In this document: positions 8,275 through 17,296 of the stretch, one piece after another
How positions within the stretch are numbered: the stretch's first letter is position 1
Layout: each line of letters starts with the position of its first letter
Notes under the pieces: generated by a model
What the model was told of the DNA's origin: nothing
The model's input: only the letters and a program-made list of their open reading frames with translations
The model's database searches: none
Position numbers and translations under genes: made by a program
Origin: Micromonospora ureilytica
GTDB taxonomy: Bacteria; Actinomycetota; Actinomycetes; Mycobacteriales; Micromonosporaceae
DNA: 64,000 bases
Direction of reading: 5' to 3'
Assembly (NCBI RefSeq): GCF_015751765.1
Contig: NZ_JADOTX010000001.1
Coordinates: 310,001-374,000 of the forward strand

Positions 8275-9966
8275 TTACTCCCCTTCTGGTGCTGCGCTGC
8301 CGCGCACGTTATCGCGCCGGGCTGAGGTGCCGAGAACCACCGCCACGGTTGTGCCGCTGGGTTGCCGCGGCCTGATCTCCAACCGGCCCCGGATACGTTC
8401 CGCCCTCTCGGCCATGATCGCAAGACCGTACCGCCCGTCCGGGCGCTGGTCAGCCATCCCCTGACCGTCATCCGACACTTCTATTTGCGCGTACGGGGGG
8501 TCGACCTCACACGTGACCCACAAATTCGACGCCCCGGCGTGCTTGCGCGCGTTGGTCACCGCCTCCTGCGCGATGCGCAGCAACTCGGCCTCGGTGGCGG
8601 CCGGCAGCCGCGCGGTGGACTCGTCCAGCGACAGGTGCACCCGCAGTCCGCCGGACGCGCCCACGGTGCGCGCGTACTCGGCGATCGCCGCGGCCAACCC
8701 ACCCTGCCGGTCCACCTCGCTGCGCAGCTCGAAAAGGCTCAGCCGCAGCTCCTGGATCACCCGGGTCACCTCGCCGCGCAGCGTACGGAGGGCCTCGGCG
8801 GTCTCGTCGGCGTCGTCGAAGACGGTGGCCAGGGCGTTGTCGATGCCGTAGCCGACCATCACGAGTTCCTGTGCCACCCCGTCGTGGATTTCCCGGGCCA
8901 GCCGCTGCCGCTCCTCGTTGGTGGCCAGCGAGCGCACCTCGTCGAAGAGCAGCGCGGCCTCCAGCCGCAGCGCGGCCGGGCGGGTCAGCGCGGTCACGCG
9001 GGAAACCACCGGCGGCGGGTACGCGTGCGCGACGTCGGCCTCCAGTACCACCAGCCCCACCGTGCGCACCCCGGCGGCCAGCGGAACGATCAGCGCGGAG
9101 ACGTCGCCGCCACGGTGTGAGCGGGACTGCGACCGGGCGGCAGTGGTGGCCTGCTGGGTGGCCCAGGCGTCGGCGATCGCCGAATCGGCGTCCAGCGTCG
9201 TCTCCCAGTCGACCCGGTCGACGCCGGCCTGGGCGAGCACCACGAGCCGACCGCCGCCGCTGGCCGACAGCACCGCGCCCCGGTCGGCCCGGGCCACCGT
9301 GCGCAGCTCCTCCAGCAGGTGCTCGGAGATGCCGCCCGGGTCGAGGGTCGCCCCGGGCAGCTGCCGGGCCACCGTACGCAGCTGGGTCAGCAGCCGGGTG
9401 GCCTCGGCGTACGGCTGGGGTTTGCCCTCACCGCGGACCGCCATCACCCGGTGCAGCGTGCCGGCGGCGTAGAGCCCCAGCGCCGCCAGGATCAGCCACT
9501 GCGCGCAGACCGCGAGGTAACCCAGCTGGCCGAGCTGGGGACCGCCGTCGACCTGGGTGAGCGCGCCGCTGACCAGCAGGGTGGCGGCGGTGACCACGAG
9601 CAGCGCGGCGCCCTCGGGGAAGCGGCGGCGCAGCGCGGTGACGGTCACCGGGACCGCCAGGTAGGGCAGTACCGCCGACGCGCCGAGGCCGTCGACAGTG
9701 CCGCCGATGGACGCCACCGCGGCGACGTGGCTCGCGGCCAGCCCCAGCGCCACCACCTCGGCCACCCGGCTCAGCGGGCCGATCACCCGGTGCTGCGGTG
9801 CCAGCAGCGACGGCAGCCCGGCCACCGCCAGCAACGCGATCCACCAGAGCTGGGCGACGTCGCGGGTGGCGAACAGGGTCAGGACGGCGACCAGCGCCAG
9901 CATCACCAGGCGAGCGGCTGCGGCGAGGGGATGCGGGCGCGGTGCGGTGGCTGTGGATGCGGGCAC
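8275..9966 (-). CDS. Membrane sensor histidine kinase (HisKA_3 family)
   Basis: The 563-residue kinase has several hydrophobic helices in the first ~160 residues (an integral membrane sensor) and a GAF-like middle region. The HisKA_3 block is EERQRLAREIHDGVAQELV with the phospho-accepting His at about residue 361, and a C-terminal HATPase domain (VSDDGQGM, then GRYGLAIMAERAERI) follows. It pairs with the NarL-type regulator 7 bp downstream. The start is GTG with a weak ribosome site, and the fadD gene ends only 14 bp upstream, so all three may share a transcript. The signal is unknown. Confidence 0.9.
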   Translation of the reverse strand: MPASTATAPRPHPLAAAARLVMLALVAVLTLFATRDVAQLWWIALLAVAGLPSLLAPQHRVIGPLSRVAEVVALGLAASHVAAVASIGGTVDGLGASAVLPYLAVPVTVTALRRRFPEGAALLVVTAATLLVSGALTQVDGGPQLGQLGYLAVCAQWLILAALGLYAAGTLHRVMAVRGEGKPQPYAEATRLLTQLRTVARQLPGATLDPGGISEHLLEELRTVARADRGAVLSASGGGRLVVLAQAGVDRVDWETTLDADSAIADAWATQQATTAARSQSRSHRGGDVSALIVPLAAGVRTVGLVVLEADVAHAYPPPVVSRVTALTRPAALRLEAALLFDEVRSLATNEERQRLAREIHDGVAQELVMVGYGIDNALATVFDDADETAEALRTLRGEVTRVIQELRLSLFELRSEVDRQGGLAAAIAEYARTVGASGGLRVHLSLDESTARLPAATEAELLRIAQEAVTNARKHAGASNLWVTCEVDPPYAQIEVSDDGQGMADQRPDGRYGLAIMAERAERIRGRLEIRPRQPSGTTVAVVLGTSARRDNVRGSAAPEGE

Positions 9967-9980
9967 GTGACGGATGGTAG

Positions 9981-11795
9981 TCAGCCTCGGTAGATATCGG
10001 CGATCTCCGCCGCGTACGTCTTGTGGACAACCTGGCGCTTGACCTTGAGCGACGGGGTCAGCTCGCCGGTCGCCTCGGTGAAATCGTGGGGCAGGACCCG
10101 GAACACCTTGATCGCTTCGGCCTTCGACACGGCCTGGTTCGCGGTGTCGACCGCGGCCTGGATCTCCTTGCGGAGGCCCTCGTGCTCGCGCAGCTGCTCG
10201 ATGGAGGTGTCGAGGGGCAGCCCGGCGTTCTCCAGCCAGGTCGGCAGCGCCTCCTCGTCGACGGTGACCAAAGCCGCGATGAACGGCTTCCGGTCACCGA
10301 CCACGACACACTGGCTGATCAACGGATGCGCCCGGACCAGGTCCTCCAGCACCGCCGGGGCGACGTTCTTGCCGCCGGCGGTGACGATCAGCTCCTTCTT
10401 GCGGCCGGTGATGCTCAGGTAACCGTCGGAGTCGAGCTGGCCCAGGTCGCCGGTGCGGAACCAGCCGTCGGCGCTGATCGTCTCGGCCGTCGCGGTCTCG
10501 TTGCGCCAGTAACCCTGGAAGACCAGCTCGCCGGAGATCAGGATCTCGCCGTCGTCCTCGATCCGGACTGTCACGCCGGGCAGCGGACGGCCGACGCTGC
10601 CCATCCGGGTGCCGGTGGGCAGGTTCGCCGCGGCGGCGGGCGAGGTCTCGGTGAGGCCGTAGCCCTCCAGGACCGTCACGCCGATACCCCGGAAGAAGTG
10701 GCCGAGCCGGGCGCCGAGTGGCGCGCCGCCGGAGATCGCGTCCCGACACCGTCCGCCGAGCGCGGCGCGCAGCTTGCGGTAGACCAGCCGGTCGAAGACC
10801 ACGTGCTGGGCGCGCAGCGCCAGGCCCGGCCCGCCCGGGGTCTCCAGAGCCTCGCTGTACGCGATGGCGACCTGCTCGGCGCGGGCGAAGACGCCGCCCT
10901 TGCCGTCCGCCTCGGCCTTCTGTTTGGCGGCGTTGTAGACCTTCTCGAACACCCGGGGTACGGAGAGCACGAAGGTCGGCCGGAACGCCTGCAGCTCGGC
11001 GACCAGGTTCTTGGTGTCGGCGCAGTGCGCCATGGTGGCCCGCGCCTGCACGACGCCGATCTGGATGAGTCGGGCGAAGGCGTGCGCCAGCGGGAGGAAG
11101 AGCAGGGTGCTCGCGCCGGCGTTGAACAGGTTCGGCAGCACCGGCACCGCGTTGGCGATGTCGGCGTACATGTTGCGGTGGGTGAGCACGCAGCCCTTGG
11201 GTCGGCCGGTGGTGCCGCTGGTGTAGATGATGGTGGCCAGGTCGCCGGCGCGGACGGCCTTGCGCCGCCGCTCGACCTCGGCCAGCTCGACAGTGGCGCC
11301 GGTGGTGACCAGCTCGTCGACCCCGCCGCTGTCGATCTGCCAGACCTGACCCAGCTCGGGCAGCCGGTGCCGGACACCGGCGATCAGGGCGGCGTGCGCG
11401 TCGGTCTCGACCACGACGGCGACCGCGTTGGAGTCCTCGAGGATCCACGCGGCCTGCTCGGCGCTGGACGTCTCGTAGATCGGCACGGTCACCGCGCCGA
11501 CGGCCCAGATGGCGTAGTCCAGCAGCGTCCACTCGTAGCGGGTCCGGCTCATCAGCCCGACCCGGACACCTGGCTCGATGCCGGCGGCGATCAGTCCGCG
11601 GGCCACGGCGGCCACCTCGTCGCGGAACTCGAGGCAGGTCACCTCGGTCCAGGCGGTGAGGGTGCCGTCGGCGCCGGGGGTGGGGCGGGCGAACTGGACG
11701 CTGTCGGGCGCGACTTCAGCGTTGTCCCAGACCGGATCGGTGAGGTTGGCCGCATCGCCAACGGTGACGATCGGTGGGACGGAAAACTCGCGCAC
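9981..11795 (-). CDS. fadD15: Long-chain fatty-acid-CoA ligase (FadD15-like)
   Basis: The 604-residue ANL-superfamily enzyme activates long-chain fatty acids to acyl-CoA via an acyl-adenylate. It has the AMP-binding P-loop (IIYTSGTTGRPKG), the GYGLTETSP motif, the GDLGQLDSDGYLSITGR hinge and the C-terminal catalytic lysine region (LTPSLKVKRQVV). I chose GTG at 11795 because GAAGGAG stands 5 nt upstream; a longer frame reaches 11942 but would overlap the divergent gene. Gene order with pimB' and the divergent SRPBCC gene mirrors M. tuberculosis Rv2185c-Rv2188c. Confidence 0.92.
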   Translation of the reverse strand: MREFSVPPIVTVGDAANLTDPVWDNAEVAPDSVQFARPTPGADGTLTAWTEVTCLEFRDEVAAVARGLIAAGIEPGVRVGLMSRTRYEWTLLDYAIWAVGAVTVPIYETSSAEQAAWILEDSNAVAVVVETDAHAALIAGVRHRLPELGQVWQIDSGGVDELVTTGATVELAEVERRRKAVRAGDLATIIYTSGTTGRPKGCVLTHRNMYADIANAVPVLPNLFNAGASTLLFLPLAHAFARLIQIGVVQARATMAHCADTKNLVAELQAFRPTFVLSVPRVFEKVYNAAKQKAEADGKGGVFARAEQVAIAYSEALETPGGPGLALRAQHVVFDRLVYRKLRAALGGRCRDAISGGAPLGARLGHFFRGIGVTVLEGYGLTETSPAAAANLPTGTRMGSVGRPLPGVTVRIEDDGEILISGELVFQGYWRNETATAETISADGWFRTGDLGQLDSDGYLSITGRKKELIVTAGGKNVAPAVLEDLVRAHPLISQCVVVGDRKPFIAALVTVDEEALPTWLENAGLPLDTSIEQLREHEGLRKEIQAAVDTANQAVSKAEAIKVFRVLPHDFTEATGELTPSLKVKRQVVHKTYAAEIADIYRG

Positions 11796-11892
11796 CTGCA
11801 CTCCTTCGTGCTCGCACTGGCCGGACGGCCGCCGCCGTGGGCGTCGGCATGTGTCGAAACCTACCCGGCGGGCGGTCGGGGTGAGACAACCA

Positions 11893-11909
11893 GGAGGCGG
11901 GTAGCCTCC
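11893..11909 (+). promoter_or_regulatory. Hairpin hiding the ribosome-binding site of the SRPBCC gene
   Basis: GGAGGC (11893-11898) pairs with GCCTCC (11904-11909) just before the ATG at 11914. The only purine-rich Shine-Dalgarno candidate is inside the stem, so translation could depend on opening it or the message could be leaderless. The structure is seen directly; a regulatory role is a guess. Confidence 0.3.
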
Positions 11910-11913
11910 CCCC

Positions 11914-12369
11914 ATGGCGGACTCCTCCACCCAGTCGATCATCGTCGGCGCCGCACCGGATCAGGTGACGGCGGTCATCTGCGACTTCGCGCGCTACCCG
12001 GAATGGACCGAGGCGGTGCGTCGGGCCGAGGTCGTGGAGGAGTACGAGGACGGTTACGCCAGTCAGGTGCGTTTCACCATCGACGCCGGGGTGATGGCCG
12101 ACGAGTACGTGCTCGCCTACGAGTACGCCGAGGACCTGTCCCGGATCGAGTGGCACCTGGTCGCCCCCTCGAAGATGCAGAAGGCCCAGCGTGGTTCGTA
12201 CGACCTGGTGGGTAACCCGGACGGCAGCACCACGGTGACCTACACGCTGGAGGTCGACCTGTCGGTCGGCATGCTCGGCATGTTTCGGCGCAAAGCCGAA
12301 AAAATGATCATGGATACCGCGTTGAAGCAGCTCAAGCGCCGGGTAGAAGCAACCGGCGCGGCGCAGTGA
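11914..12369 (+). CDS. SRPBCC (START/polyketide-cyclase fold) protein
   Basis: A 151-residue single-domain protein of the helix-grip fold that binds hydrophobic ligands. Recognisable features are the N-terminal strand (STQSIIVGAAPDQVTAVICD), the FARYPEWTEAVRRAEVVEEY stretch and the long C-terminal amphipathic helix (RRKAEKMIMDTALKQLKRRV). The position beside fadD15 matches Rv2185c (TB16.3). A lipid- or acyl-binding role fits that context but is inferred. The next gene starts 2 nt after its stop. Confidence 0.85.
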   Translation: MADSSTQSIIVGAAPDQVTAVICDFARYPEWTEAVRRAEVVEEYEDGYASQVRFTIDAGVMADEYVLAYEYAEDLSRIEWHLVAPSKMQKAQRGSYDLVGNPDGSTTVTYTLEVDLSVGMLGMFRRKAEKMIMDTALKQLKRRVEATGAAQ

Positions 12370-12370
12370 C

Positions 12371-13105
12371 GTGTCCGGTGGCACGGTAGAGGAGCCGACG
12401 GTGGGCGGTACGGATCCGGGTTCGGCCCGGGAAGAGGCGGAGCGGCTGGTCGCCACCCTGCTGGCGGGAGCGCGACTGGCTTCCGCCGGCTCGGCGAGCG
12501 GCGCGTTCGGCTCGTTGGGCGGCATGCTGTCCGGTGTCCTCGGTCACAGCGCGGGCCCGGACGGGCGCCCCGGCGCCGGTGGTGGTTTCGCCACCGGTTC
12601 GGCCGAATGCTGCGTCTGCCCGGTCTGTCGGGGCATCGCCGCGTTACGTGATCCGAGTCCGGAATTCGCCGAACGTCTCGCGACCGGCGCTGGTGACCTC
12701 GCCGCAGGGGTCGCCAGCCTGCTCCGCGCGTTCTCCCCGGCCGAACCGACCGCGCCGACCCCCGCCGATCCGGCCACCGAGCCGAACGCTTCGCCGTCGC
12801 CGGCACCCACCGCGAGCACCGACGACGTGTTCCCCGAGCCATCCCCGAGCACCCCGTCCACCGCAAGCGGCGACAACCACGTGTGGCGCGATGCCACCCG
12901 TACCGGGCATGATTCTCAGCCGGCGCCGGAGCGGGATGTCTGGTCGGTCGCCACCCGGACGGCGGACCCACTCGCCCCGGCCGCCGTACCACCCGTCGAC
13001 GAGGCCGGGCCGGCGACCGTACCGGCACCGACCACCCGTCCCGTGGTGCCCGCCTCGCGGGTGCCCGATGACGCCGACGCGGACGCATCGGGCGACGGCG
13101 CCTGA
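12371..13105 (+). CDS. Pro/Ala-rich protein between the SRPBCC and glucokinase genes (SCO2127/DUF5304-like position)
   Basis: The 244-residue protein has a conserved N-terminal half and a low-complexity acidic/Pro/Thr C-terminal half. The conserved part reads AREEAERLVATLLAGARLA, then CCVCPVCRGIAALRDPSP (a Cys cluster), then LATGAGDLAAGVASLLRAF. It starts with GTG directly after the SRPBCC stop. In streptomycetes a small protein of similar layout (SCO2127, from memory) precedes glkA and has been linked to glucose repression; this gene holds the same position. I cannot confirm the homology from sequence alone. Confidence 0.65.
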   Translation: MSGGTVEEPTVGGTDPGSAREEAERLVATLLAGARLASAGSASGAFGSLGGMLSGVLGHSAGPDGRPGAGGGFATGSAECCVCPVCRGIAALRDPSPEFAERLATGAGDLAAGVASLLRAFSPAEPTAPTPADPATEPNASPSPAPTASTDDVFPEPSPSTPSTASGDNHVWRDATRTGHDSQPAPERDVWSVATRTADPLAPAAVPPVDEAGPATVPAPTTRPVVPASRVPDDADADASGDGA

Positions 13106-13180
13106 GCGCGGGACCTTCCGACCCGGACCGGCACTGGGCCGGGACCTGGTCGGACAGCACAGTTGAGGGGGGCGGTAGCG

Positions 13181-14128
13181 GTGACGCTGACCATCGGAGT
13201 CGACGTCGGTGGCACGAAGGTGGCCGGCGGTGTCGTGGACGACACCGGCGCGGTCCTCGTGCAGACCCGACGGGACACTCCCGCCGATGACGTCGCGAAG
13301 ACCCGCGACGTCATCATCGAGTTGGTCGGCGAGTTGTCCGCCGGGCGGACCATCGAGGCCGTCGGCATCGGCGCGGCCGGTTGGATCGACGCCAGCCGTT
13401 CGACAGTGCTCTTCGCCCCCAACCTGGCCTGGCGCGACGAACCGCTACGCGAGTACGTCAGCGAGGCCGTCGGCCTGCCCGTGATCGTGGAGAACGACGG
13501 GAACGTCGCCGCGTGGGCCGAGTTCCGCTACGGCGCGGCCCGCGACGCCGACGACTCGATGATCATGTTCACCATCGGCACCGGTGTGGGCGGCGGAATC
13601 GTCCTCGGTGGCGATCTGATGCGCGGCGCGCACGGCATCGCCGCGGAGCTGGGCCACATGCTGGCCGTGCCGGACGGACACCAGTGCGGCTGCGGCCGGC
13701 TGGGCTGCATCGAGCAGTACGCCAGCGGCAGCGCCCTGGTCCGGTTCGCCCGGGCCGGCGCCCGGCAGGAGCCCAACCGGGCCACCGCCCTGCTGAAGTT
13801 GGCAGGCGGTGAGGTCGAGGCGATCACCGGCCCGATGGTGACCGCCGCCGCCCAGGGCGGCGACCCGGTGTCCGCCGAGGCGTTCGCCCAGATCGGCCGG
13901 TGGCTGGGCACCAGCCTCGCCGACATGGCGCAGATCCTCGACCCGCAGACCCTGGTCGTCGGCGGCGGTGTGATCGACGCCGGTGACCTGCTGCTCGGCC
14001 CCACGCGCCGCTCGTACCTCGACGCGCTCGCCCAGCGCGGTCGCCTGCCGGTGGCCGAGGTGCTCCCGGCAGAGCTGGGCAACAGTGCCGGGGTGATCGG
14101 CGCCGCCGACCTGGCCCGCCGGATCTGA
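13181..14128 (+). CDS. glk: ROK-family glucokinase
   Basis: The 315-residue sugar kinase phosphorylates glucose with ATP. It shows the N-terminal phosphate loop (GVDVGGTKVAGGV), the catalytic Asp region (VIVENDGNVAAWAEF) and the ROK zinc motif as CGCGRLGCIEQYASG. I chose the GTG at 13181 because a G-rich ribosome site precedes it and MTLTIGVDVGGTK matches family N-termini; an in-frame TTG lies at 13163. In streptomycetes this kinase also mediates carbon catabolite repression. The EEP hydrolase gene follows 11 nt later. Confidence 0.93.
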   Translation: MTLTIGVDVGGTKVAGGVVDDTGAVLVQTRRDTPADDVAKTRDVIIELVGELSAGRTIEAVGIGAAGWIDASRSTVLFAPNLAWRDEPLREYVSEAVGLPVIVENDGNVAAWAEFRYGAARDADDSMIMFTIGTGVGGGIVLGGDLMRGAHGIAAELGHMLAVPDGHQCGCGRLGCIEQYASGSALVRFARAGARQEPNRATALLKLAGGEVEAITGPMVTAAAQGGDPVSAEAFAQIGRWLGTSLADMAQILDPQTLVVGGGVIDAGDLLLGPTRRSYLDALAQRGRLPVAEVLPAELGNSAGVIGAADLARRI

Positions 14129-14139
14129 GGCGGTCCGGG

Positions 14140-14832
14140 ATGGGTGTGCCGCTGCGCGTGGTGTCGTACAACATCCACAGCCAGCGCGACGACACCGCCG
14201 CGCTGGCGGCGGTGGTCCGGGCCGCGACGCCGGACGTGGTGATCGTGCAGGAGGGGCCGCGCCGGTTCCGGTGGCGGCAGAAGTCCGCCACGTTGGCCGA
14301 GTCGTTCGGTCTGGTGGTGGCCGCCGGTGGGCTGCCCGCCCTGGGCAACCTCCTGCTGACCAGCCTGCGGGTCCAGGTGCGGGGCACCCGCTGCCAGCGC
14401 TTCCCGCTGACCCCCGGCCGGCACCTGCGCGGCGCCGCGTACGCCGACTGCCGGATCGGTGACGCCCAGTTCACCCTCGCCGGCTCCCACCTCTCCACCG
14501 ACCCGGCCGAGCGGCCCGCCCAGGCCGCCGAGTTCAAGCGCGGCCTGGACGCGGCGACCAGCCCGGTGCTGGCCGGGGCGGACCTCAACGAGGGTCCGGA
14601 CGGGCCGGCCTGGGCGACCGTGTCGCGCGGGTTGACCGACGCCGCGGTGGCGGCCGACCGGGCCGAGCGGCTCACCTACTCCTGCGTCGACCCGCGTCGA
14701 CGCATCGACGCGCTCTTCGTCGACCCGCGGATCACAGTTGTCGACTACGACGTGGTGGACACCCCGCAGACCCGTCGGGCCAGTGACCACTTCCCGGTCC
14801 TGGTCGACCTGCTCCTGCCCGCCACCGGCTGA
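14140..14832 (+). CDS. Endonuclease/exonuclease/phosphatase (EEP) family hydrolase
   Basis: The 230-residue protein has the EEP fold motifs in order: VVSYNIHSQ (metal-binding Asn), a VIVQEG segment with the catalytic Glu, GSHLSTD, a GADLNEGPDG Asp/Asn pair, and the C-terminal RASDHFPVLVDL histidine. These residues fit a Mg-dependent phosphodiesterase, but family members range from nucleases to lipid phosphatases, so the substrate is open. The gene follows the glucokinase gene closely and is probably co-transcribed. Confidence 0.85.
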   Translation: MGVPLRVVSYNIHSQRDDTAALAAVVRAATPDVVIVQEGPRRFRWRQKSATLAESFGLVVAAGGLPALGNLLLTSLRVQVRGTRCQRFPLTPGRHLRGAAYADCRIGDAQFTLAGSHLSTDPAERPAQAAEFKRGLDAATSPVLAGADLNEGPDGPAWATVSRGLTDAAVAADRAERLTYSCVDPRRRIDALFVDPRITVVDYDVVDTPQTRRASDHFPVLVDLLLPATG

Positions 14833-14949
14833 CCCCCGCCGCCGGCTCGACAGTCGACGCGTCCGTTCCAGGACTGGACATCCGGCTCGGTTGTGGAGAG
14901 GATTTCGCGGCGACCGGCACGCCTGCCGTACCAAAAGGAGATCTCCCCG

Positions 14950-16356
14950 GTGTCCACCTCCACCGACCACGGCCGGCCCGACCCGGAGGCGACCTCGCCC
15001 GCGGCGAACAGCGACGGCCGCCCGGTCTCCGACCGGGGCGACACGGTCTGCGTCATCGGGGCCGGGGCCAGCGGCCTGACGGCCATCAAGAACCTGCGCG
15101 AGCACGGCTTCGGCGTGGACTGCTACGAGCGGGAGACGGGCGTCGGCGGCGCCTGGAACTGGCGGCACGACCGCAGCCCGGTGTACGCCAGTACCCACCT
15201 GATCTCGTCGAAGCCGTTCACCCAGTTCCCCGACTTCCCGATGCCGGACTCCTGGCCGGACTACCCGCACCACGGTCAGGTGCTGTCGTACTTCGAGCGG
15301 TACGCCGACCACTTCGATCTGCGCTCGCACATCTGGTTCGGCACCGAGGTGATCCGGGTCCAGCCCGTCGAGGGGGATCGGTGGGACGTGACCACCCGCT
15401 CCACCGGCGGGTACGGCCCCGAGCGCACCGCCCGGTACGCCGCCGTGGTGATCGCCAACGGCCACAACTGGTCGCCGAAGCTGCCCCGCTACGAGGGCCT
15501 GGAGGAGTTCCGCGGCGAGATCATGCACGCGTCGTCCTACAAGGACCCGGCGCAGCTGCGGGGCAAACGGGTGCTGGTGGTCGGCGCCGGCAACACGGGT
15601 TGCGACATCGCCGTCGAGGCCGCCCAGCAGGCGTCGCGCTGCTGGCACTCCACCCGGCGCGGCTACTGGTACGCCCCGAAGTACGTTCTCGGTCGCCCCG
15701 CCGACCAGGTCAACGACACCCTGCTGGCGCTGCGGGTGCCGCTGCGCGTGCGGCAGTGGCTCTACCACTGGACGCTGCGGCTGACCGTCGGCGACCTGAC
15801 CCGCTTCGGCCTGCCCAAGCCCGACCACCGGGTGTACGAGACGCACCCGATCGCCAACAGTCAGCTCGTGTACTACGTGGGCCACGGCGGGATCGGCCCG
15901 GTGCCGGACATCGCCCGGTTCCACCCGTACGCGGTGGAGTTGGCCGACGGCCGCGAGATCGACCCCGAGGTGGTCGTCTTCGCCACCGGGTACCTGCCGC
16001 GCTTCGAGTTCCTCGACGCGTCGGTGTTCGGTGACAGCGCGGGCGCGGGCCGGCCCACGCTGTGGCTCAACGCGTTCACGCCCGGGCATCCGACCCTGGC
16101 CGTCGCCGGCCTGCTGCAGCCGGAGTCCGGGCTGTTCACCCTGTCGCACTGGCAGACGGTGCTCTTCGCCCGACTGCTACGGGCCCGTCGGGACCGGCCG
16201 GAACGGGCTGCGGCGTTCGCGCAGCGGGTGCGGGAGCGGGCCGGGGAGCGGTACTCCGGGCCGGTCAAGGAGAGCAGCCGGCACTGGTTCGAGGTCGGGC
16301 ACGCCGACTACCTGCGCGCCATCCAGCGCGCCCTACTCGACCTGGAGGGTAAGTGA
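14950..16356 (+). CDS. Flavin-containing monooxygenase (class B)
   Basis: The 468-residue flavoprotein has an FAD-binding GxGxxG (VIGAGASGLTAIKN, about residues 37-42) and a FMO fingerprint close to FxGxxxHxxxYK (FRGEIMHASSYKDP). An NADPH-binding GAGNTG and a C-terminal ATG-type motif (VVFATGYLPRFEF) follow. Such enzymes hydroxylate N or S atoms or carry out Baeyer-Villiger oxidation. GTG at 14950 is chosen because AAGGAG lies 9 nt upstream; the frame is open to 14893. The stop overlaps the first copy of a 49-bp tandem repeat. Confidence 0.9.
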   Translation: MSTSTDHGRPDPEATSPAANSDGRPVSDRGDTVCVIGAGASGLTAIKNLREHGFGVDCYERETGVGGAWNWRHDRSPVYASTHLISSKPFTQFPDFPMPDSWPDYPHHGQVLSYFERYADHFDLRSHIWFGTEVIRVQPVEGDRWDVTTRSTGGYGPERTARYAAVVIANGHNWSPKLPRYEGLEEFRGEIMHASSYKDPAQLRGKRVLVVGAGNTGCDIAVEAAQQASRCWHSTRRGYWYAPKYVLGRPADQVNDTLLALRVPLRVRQWLYHWTLRLTVGDLTRFGLPKPDHRVYETHPIANSQLVYYVGHGGIGPVPDIARFHPYAVELADGREIDPEVVVFATGYLPRFEFLDASVFGDSAGAGRPTLWLNAFTPGHPTLAVAGLLQPESGLFTLSHWQTVLFARLLRARRDRPERAAAFAQRVRERAGERYSGPVKESSRHWFEVGHADYLRAIQRALLDLEGK

Positions 16357-16457
16357 GCGCGAGGAGTGAGCTTGCGAGCCCCGCAGTCGCGAACGAAAGG
16401 CTGGCACGGTGAGCGCGAGGAGTGAGCTTGCGAGCCCCGCAGTCGCGAACGAAAGGC
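16353..16457 (+). repeat. Two 49-bp direct repeats carrying a ribosome-binding site
   Basis: Identical 49-nt units lie at 16353-16401 and 16409-16457, separated by 7 nt (period 56). Each starts GTGAGCGCGAGGAGTGAGC and ends CGAACGAAAGGC. The first copy overlaps the monooxygenase stop codon and the second supplies GAAAGG just before the hydrolase start at 16464. I recall similar sequences before start codons in other Micromonosporaceae, where they produce spurious MSARSE-type N-termini; that is memory, not a search result. Confidence 0.85.
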
Positions 16458-16463
16458 ACACCA

Positions 16464-17276
16464 GTGACTGACCTGCGGATCATGCGGGGCCGGGAGTGGT
16501 CGCGCCCGGTCCGGCCGGCCCGGCGGGAGGTGCTCAGCGCGATCCCCGAGCTGGAGGAGGGGCGTCCGCCGCTGCTCTTCGTTCCCGGGTTCGGGCACGG
16601 CGCGTGGGCGTTCGCCGAGCACTGGTTGGGTCACGCGGCGTCGCGGGGGTTCCCGGCGTACGCGGTGAGCCTGCGCGGGCACGGTGGCAGCGAGCCGGCG
16701 CCGGAGGCGACGCTGCGGGCGTACACCCACGATGTGGTCCAGGTGGCCGCGAGCCTGCCGCGGCAGGCGGTGCTGGTGGGGCACGGCGCCGGGGCCCTGG
16801 TGGTGGCGCACGCGTTGGCCCGCTATCCGGCGCGGGGCGCGGTCCTGGTGGCACCGGTCTTCGGTGGCTGGGGAGTGCTGGGCGCGGCGTTGCGCCGCAA
16901 CCCCGCCGGTACGCTGCCGGCGGTGTTCGGCGGGCCGTTGCGGCTCAACCGGGGGCAGTTGTTCAGCCGCGAGTTGCCCGACGAGGAGGCCCGGCGGTAC
17001 GTCGGACGCCTCGGTCGGGCTGGTCGACGGGCGCAGTGGGCGCTGCTGGGTGAGCCGGAGGCCGAGGCGGCCGTGGGCGCGCCCCCGGTGTTGGTGCTGG
17101 GCAGCCCGGACGACCGGGTGGTGCCGGCGTCGACGTTGACCCGGGTGGCCCGCAGGTTCGGGTCGGCGCCGCTGCTCTTCCCCGGGATGGGCCACGACCT
17201 GATGCTTGACGCGCGGTGGGCGGAGCCGATCGACGCGATCCTGGACTGGCTGGAGAAGGAGCCCGCGGCGCACTGA
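16464..17276 (+). CDS. Alpha/beta-hydrolase-fold protein with Gly in place of the catalytic Ser
   Basis: The 270-residue protein has an alpha/beta-hydrolase outline: oxyanion loop LLFVPGFGHGAW, then a nucleophile-elbow segment VLVGHGAGALVVAHAL, acid residue in LGSPDDRVVP, and histidine in FPGMGHDLML. The elbow reads GHGAG, so residue 108 is Gly where family enzymes have Ser, while the Asp and His are retained. It may be a non-catalytic binding protein or use another chemistry. The GTG at 16464 is chosen from the GAAAGG in the repeat; longer starts would translate the repeat itself. Confidence 0.8.
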   Translation: MTDLRIMRGREWSRPVRPARREVLSAIPELEEGRPPLLFVPGFGHGAWAFAEHWLGHAASRGFPAYAVSLRGHGGSEPAPEATLRAYTHDVVQVAASLPRQAVLVGHGAGALVVAHALARYPARGAVLVAPVFGGWGVLGAALRRNPAGTLPAVFGGPLRLNRGQLFSRELPDEEARRYVGRLGRAGRRAQWALLGEPEAEAAVGAPPVLVLGSPDDRVVPASTLTRVARRFGSAPLLFPGMGHDLMLDARWAEPIDAILDWLEKEPAAH

Positions 17277-17296
17277 GCAGCCAGGCCGACGGCCGG

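Noticed and set aside
7410..8471. N-terminal extensions of the methyltransferase (to 7478) and of the response regulator (to 8471)
   Set aside because: The extra sequence is not protein-like, and good starts with family-like N-termini exist at 7409 and 8267.
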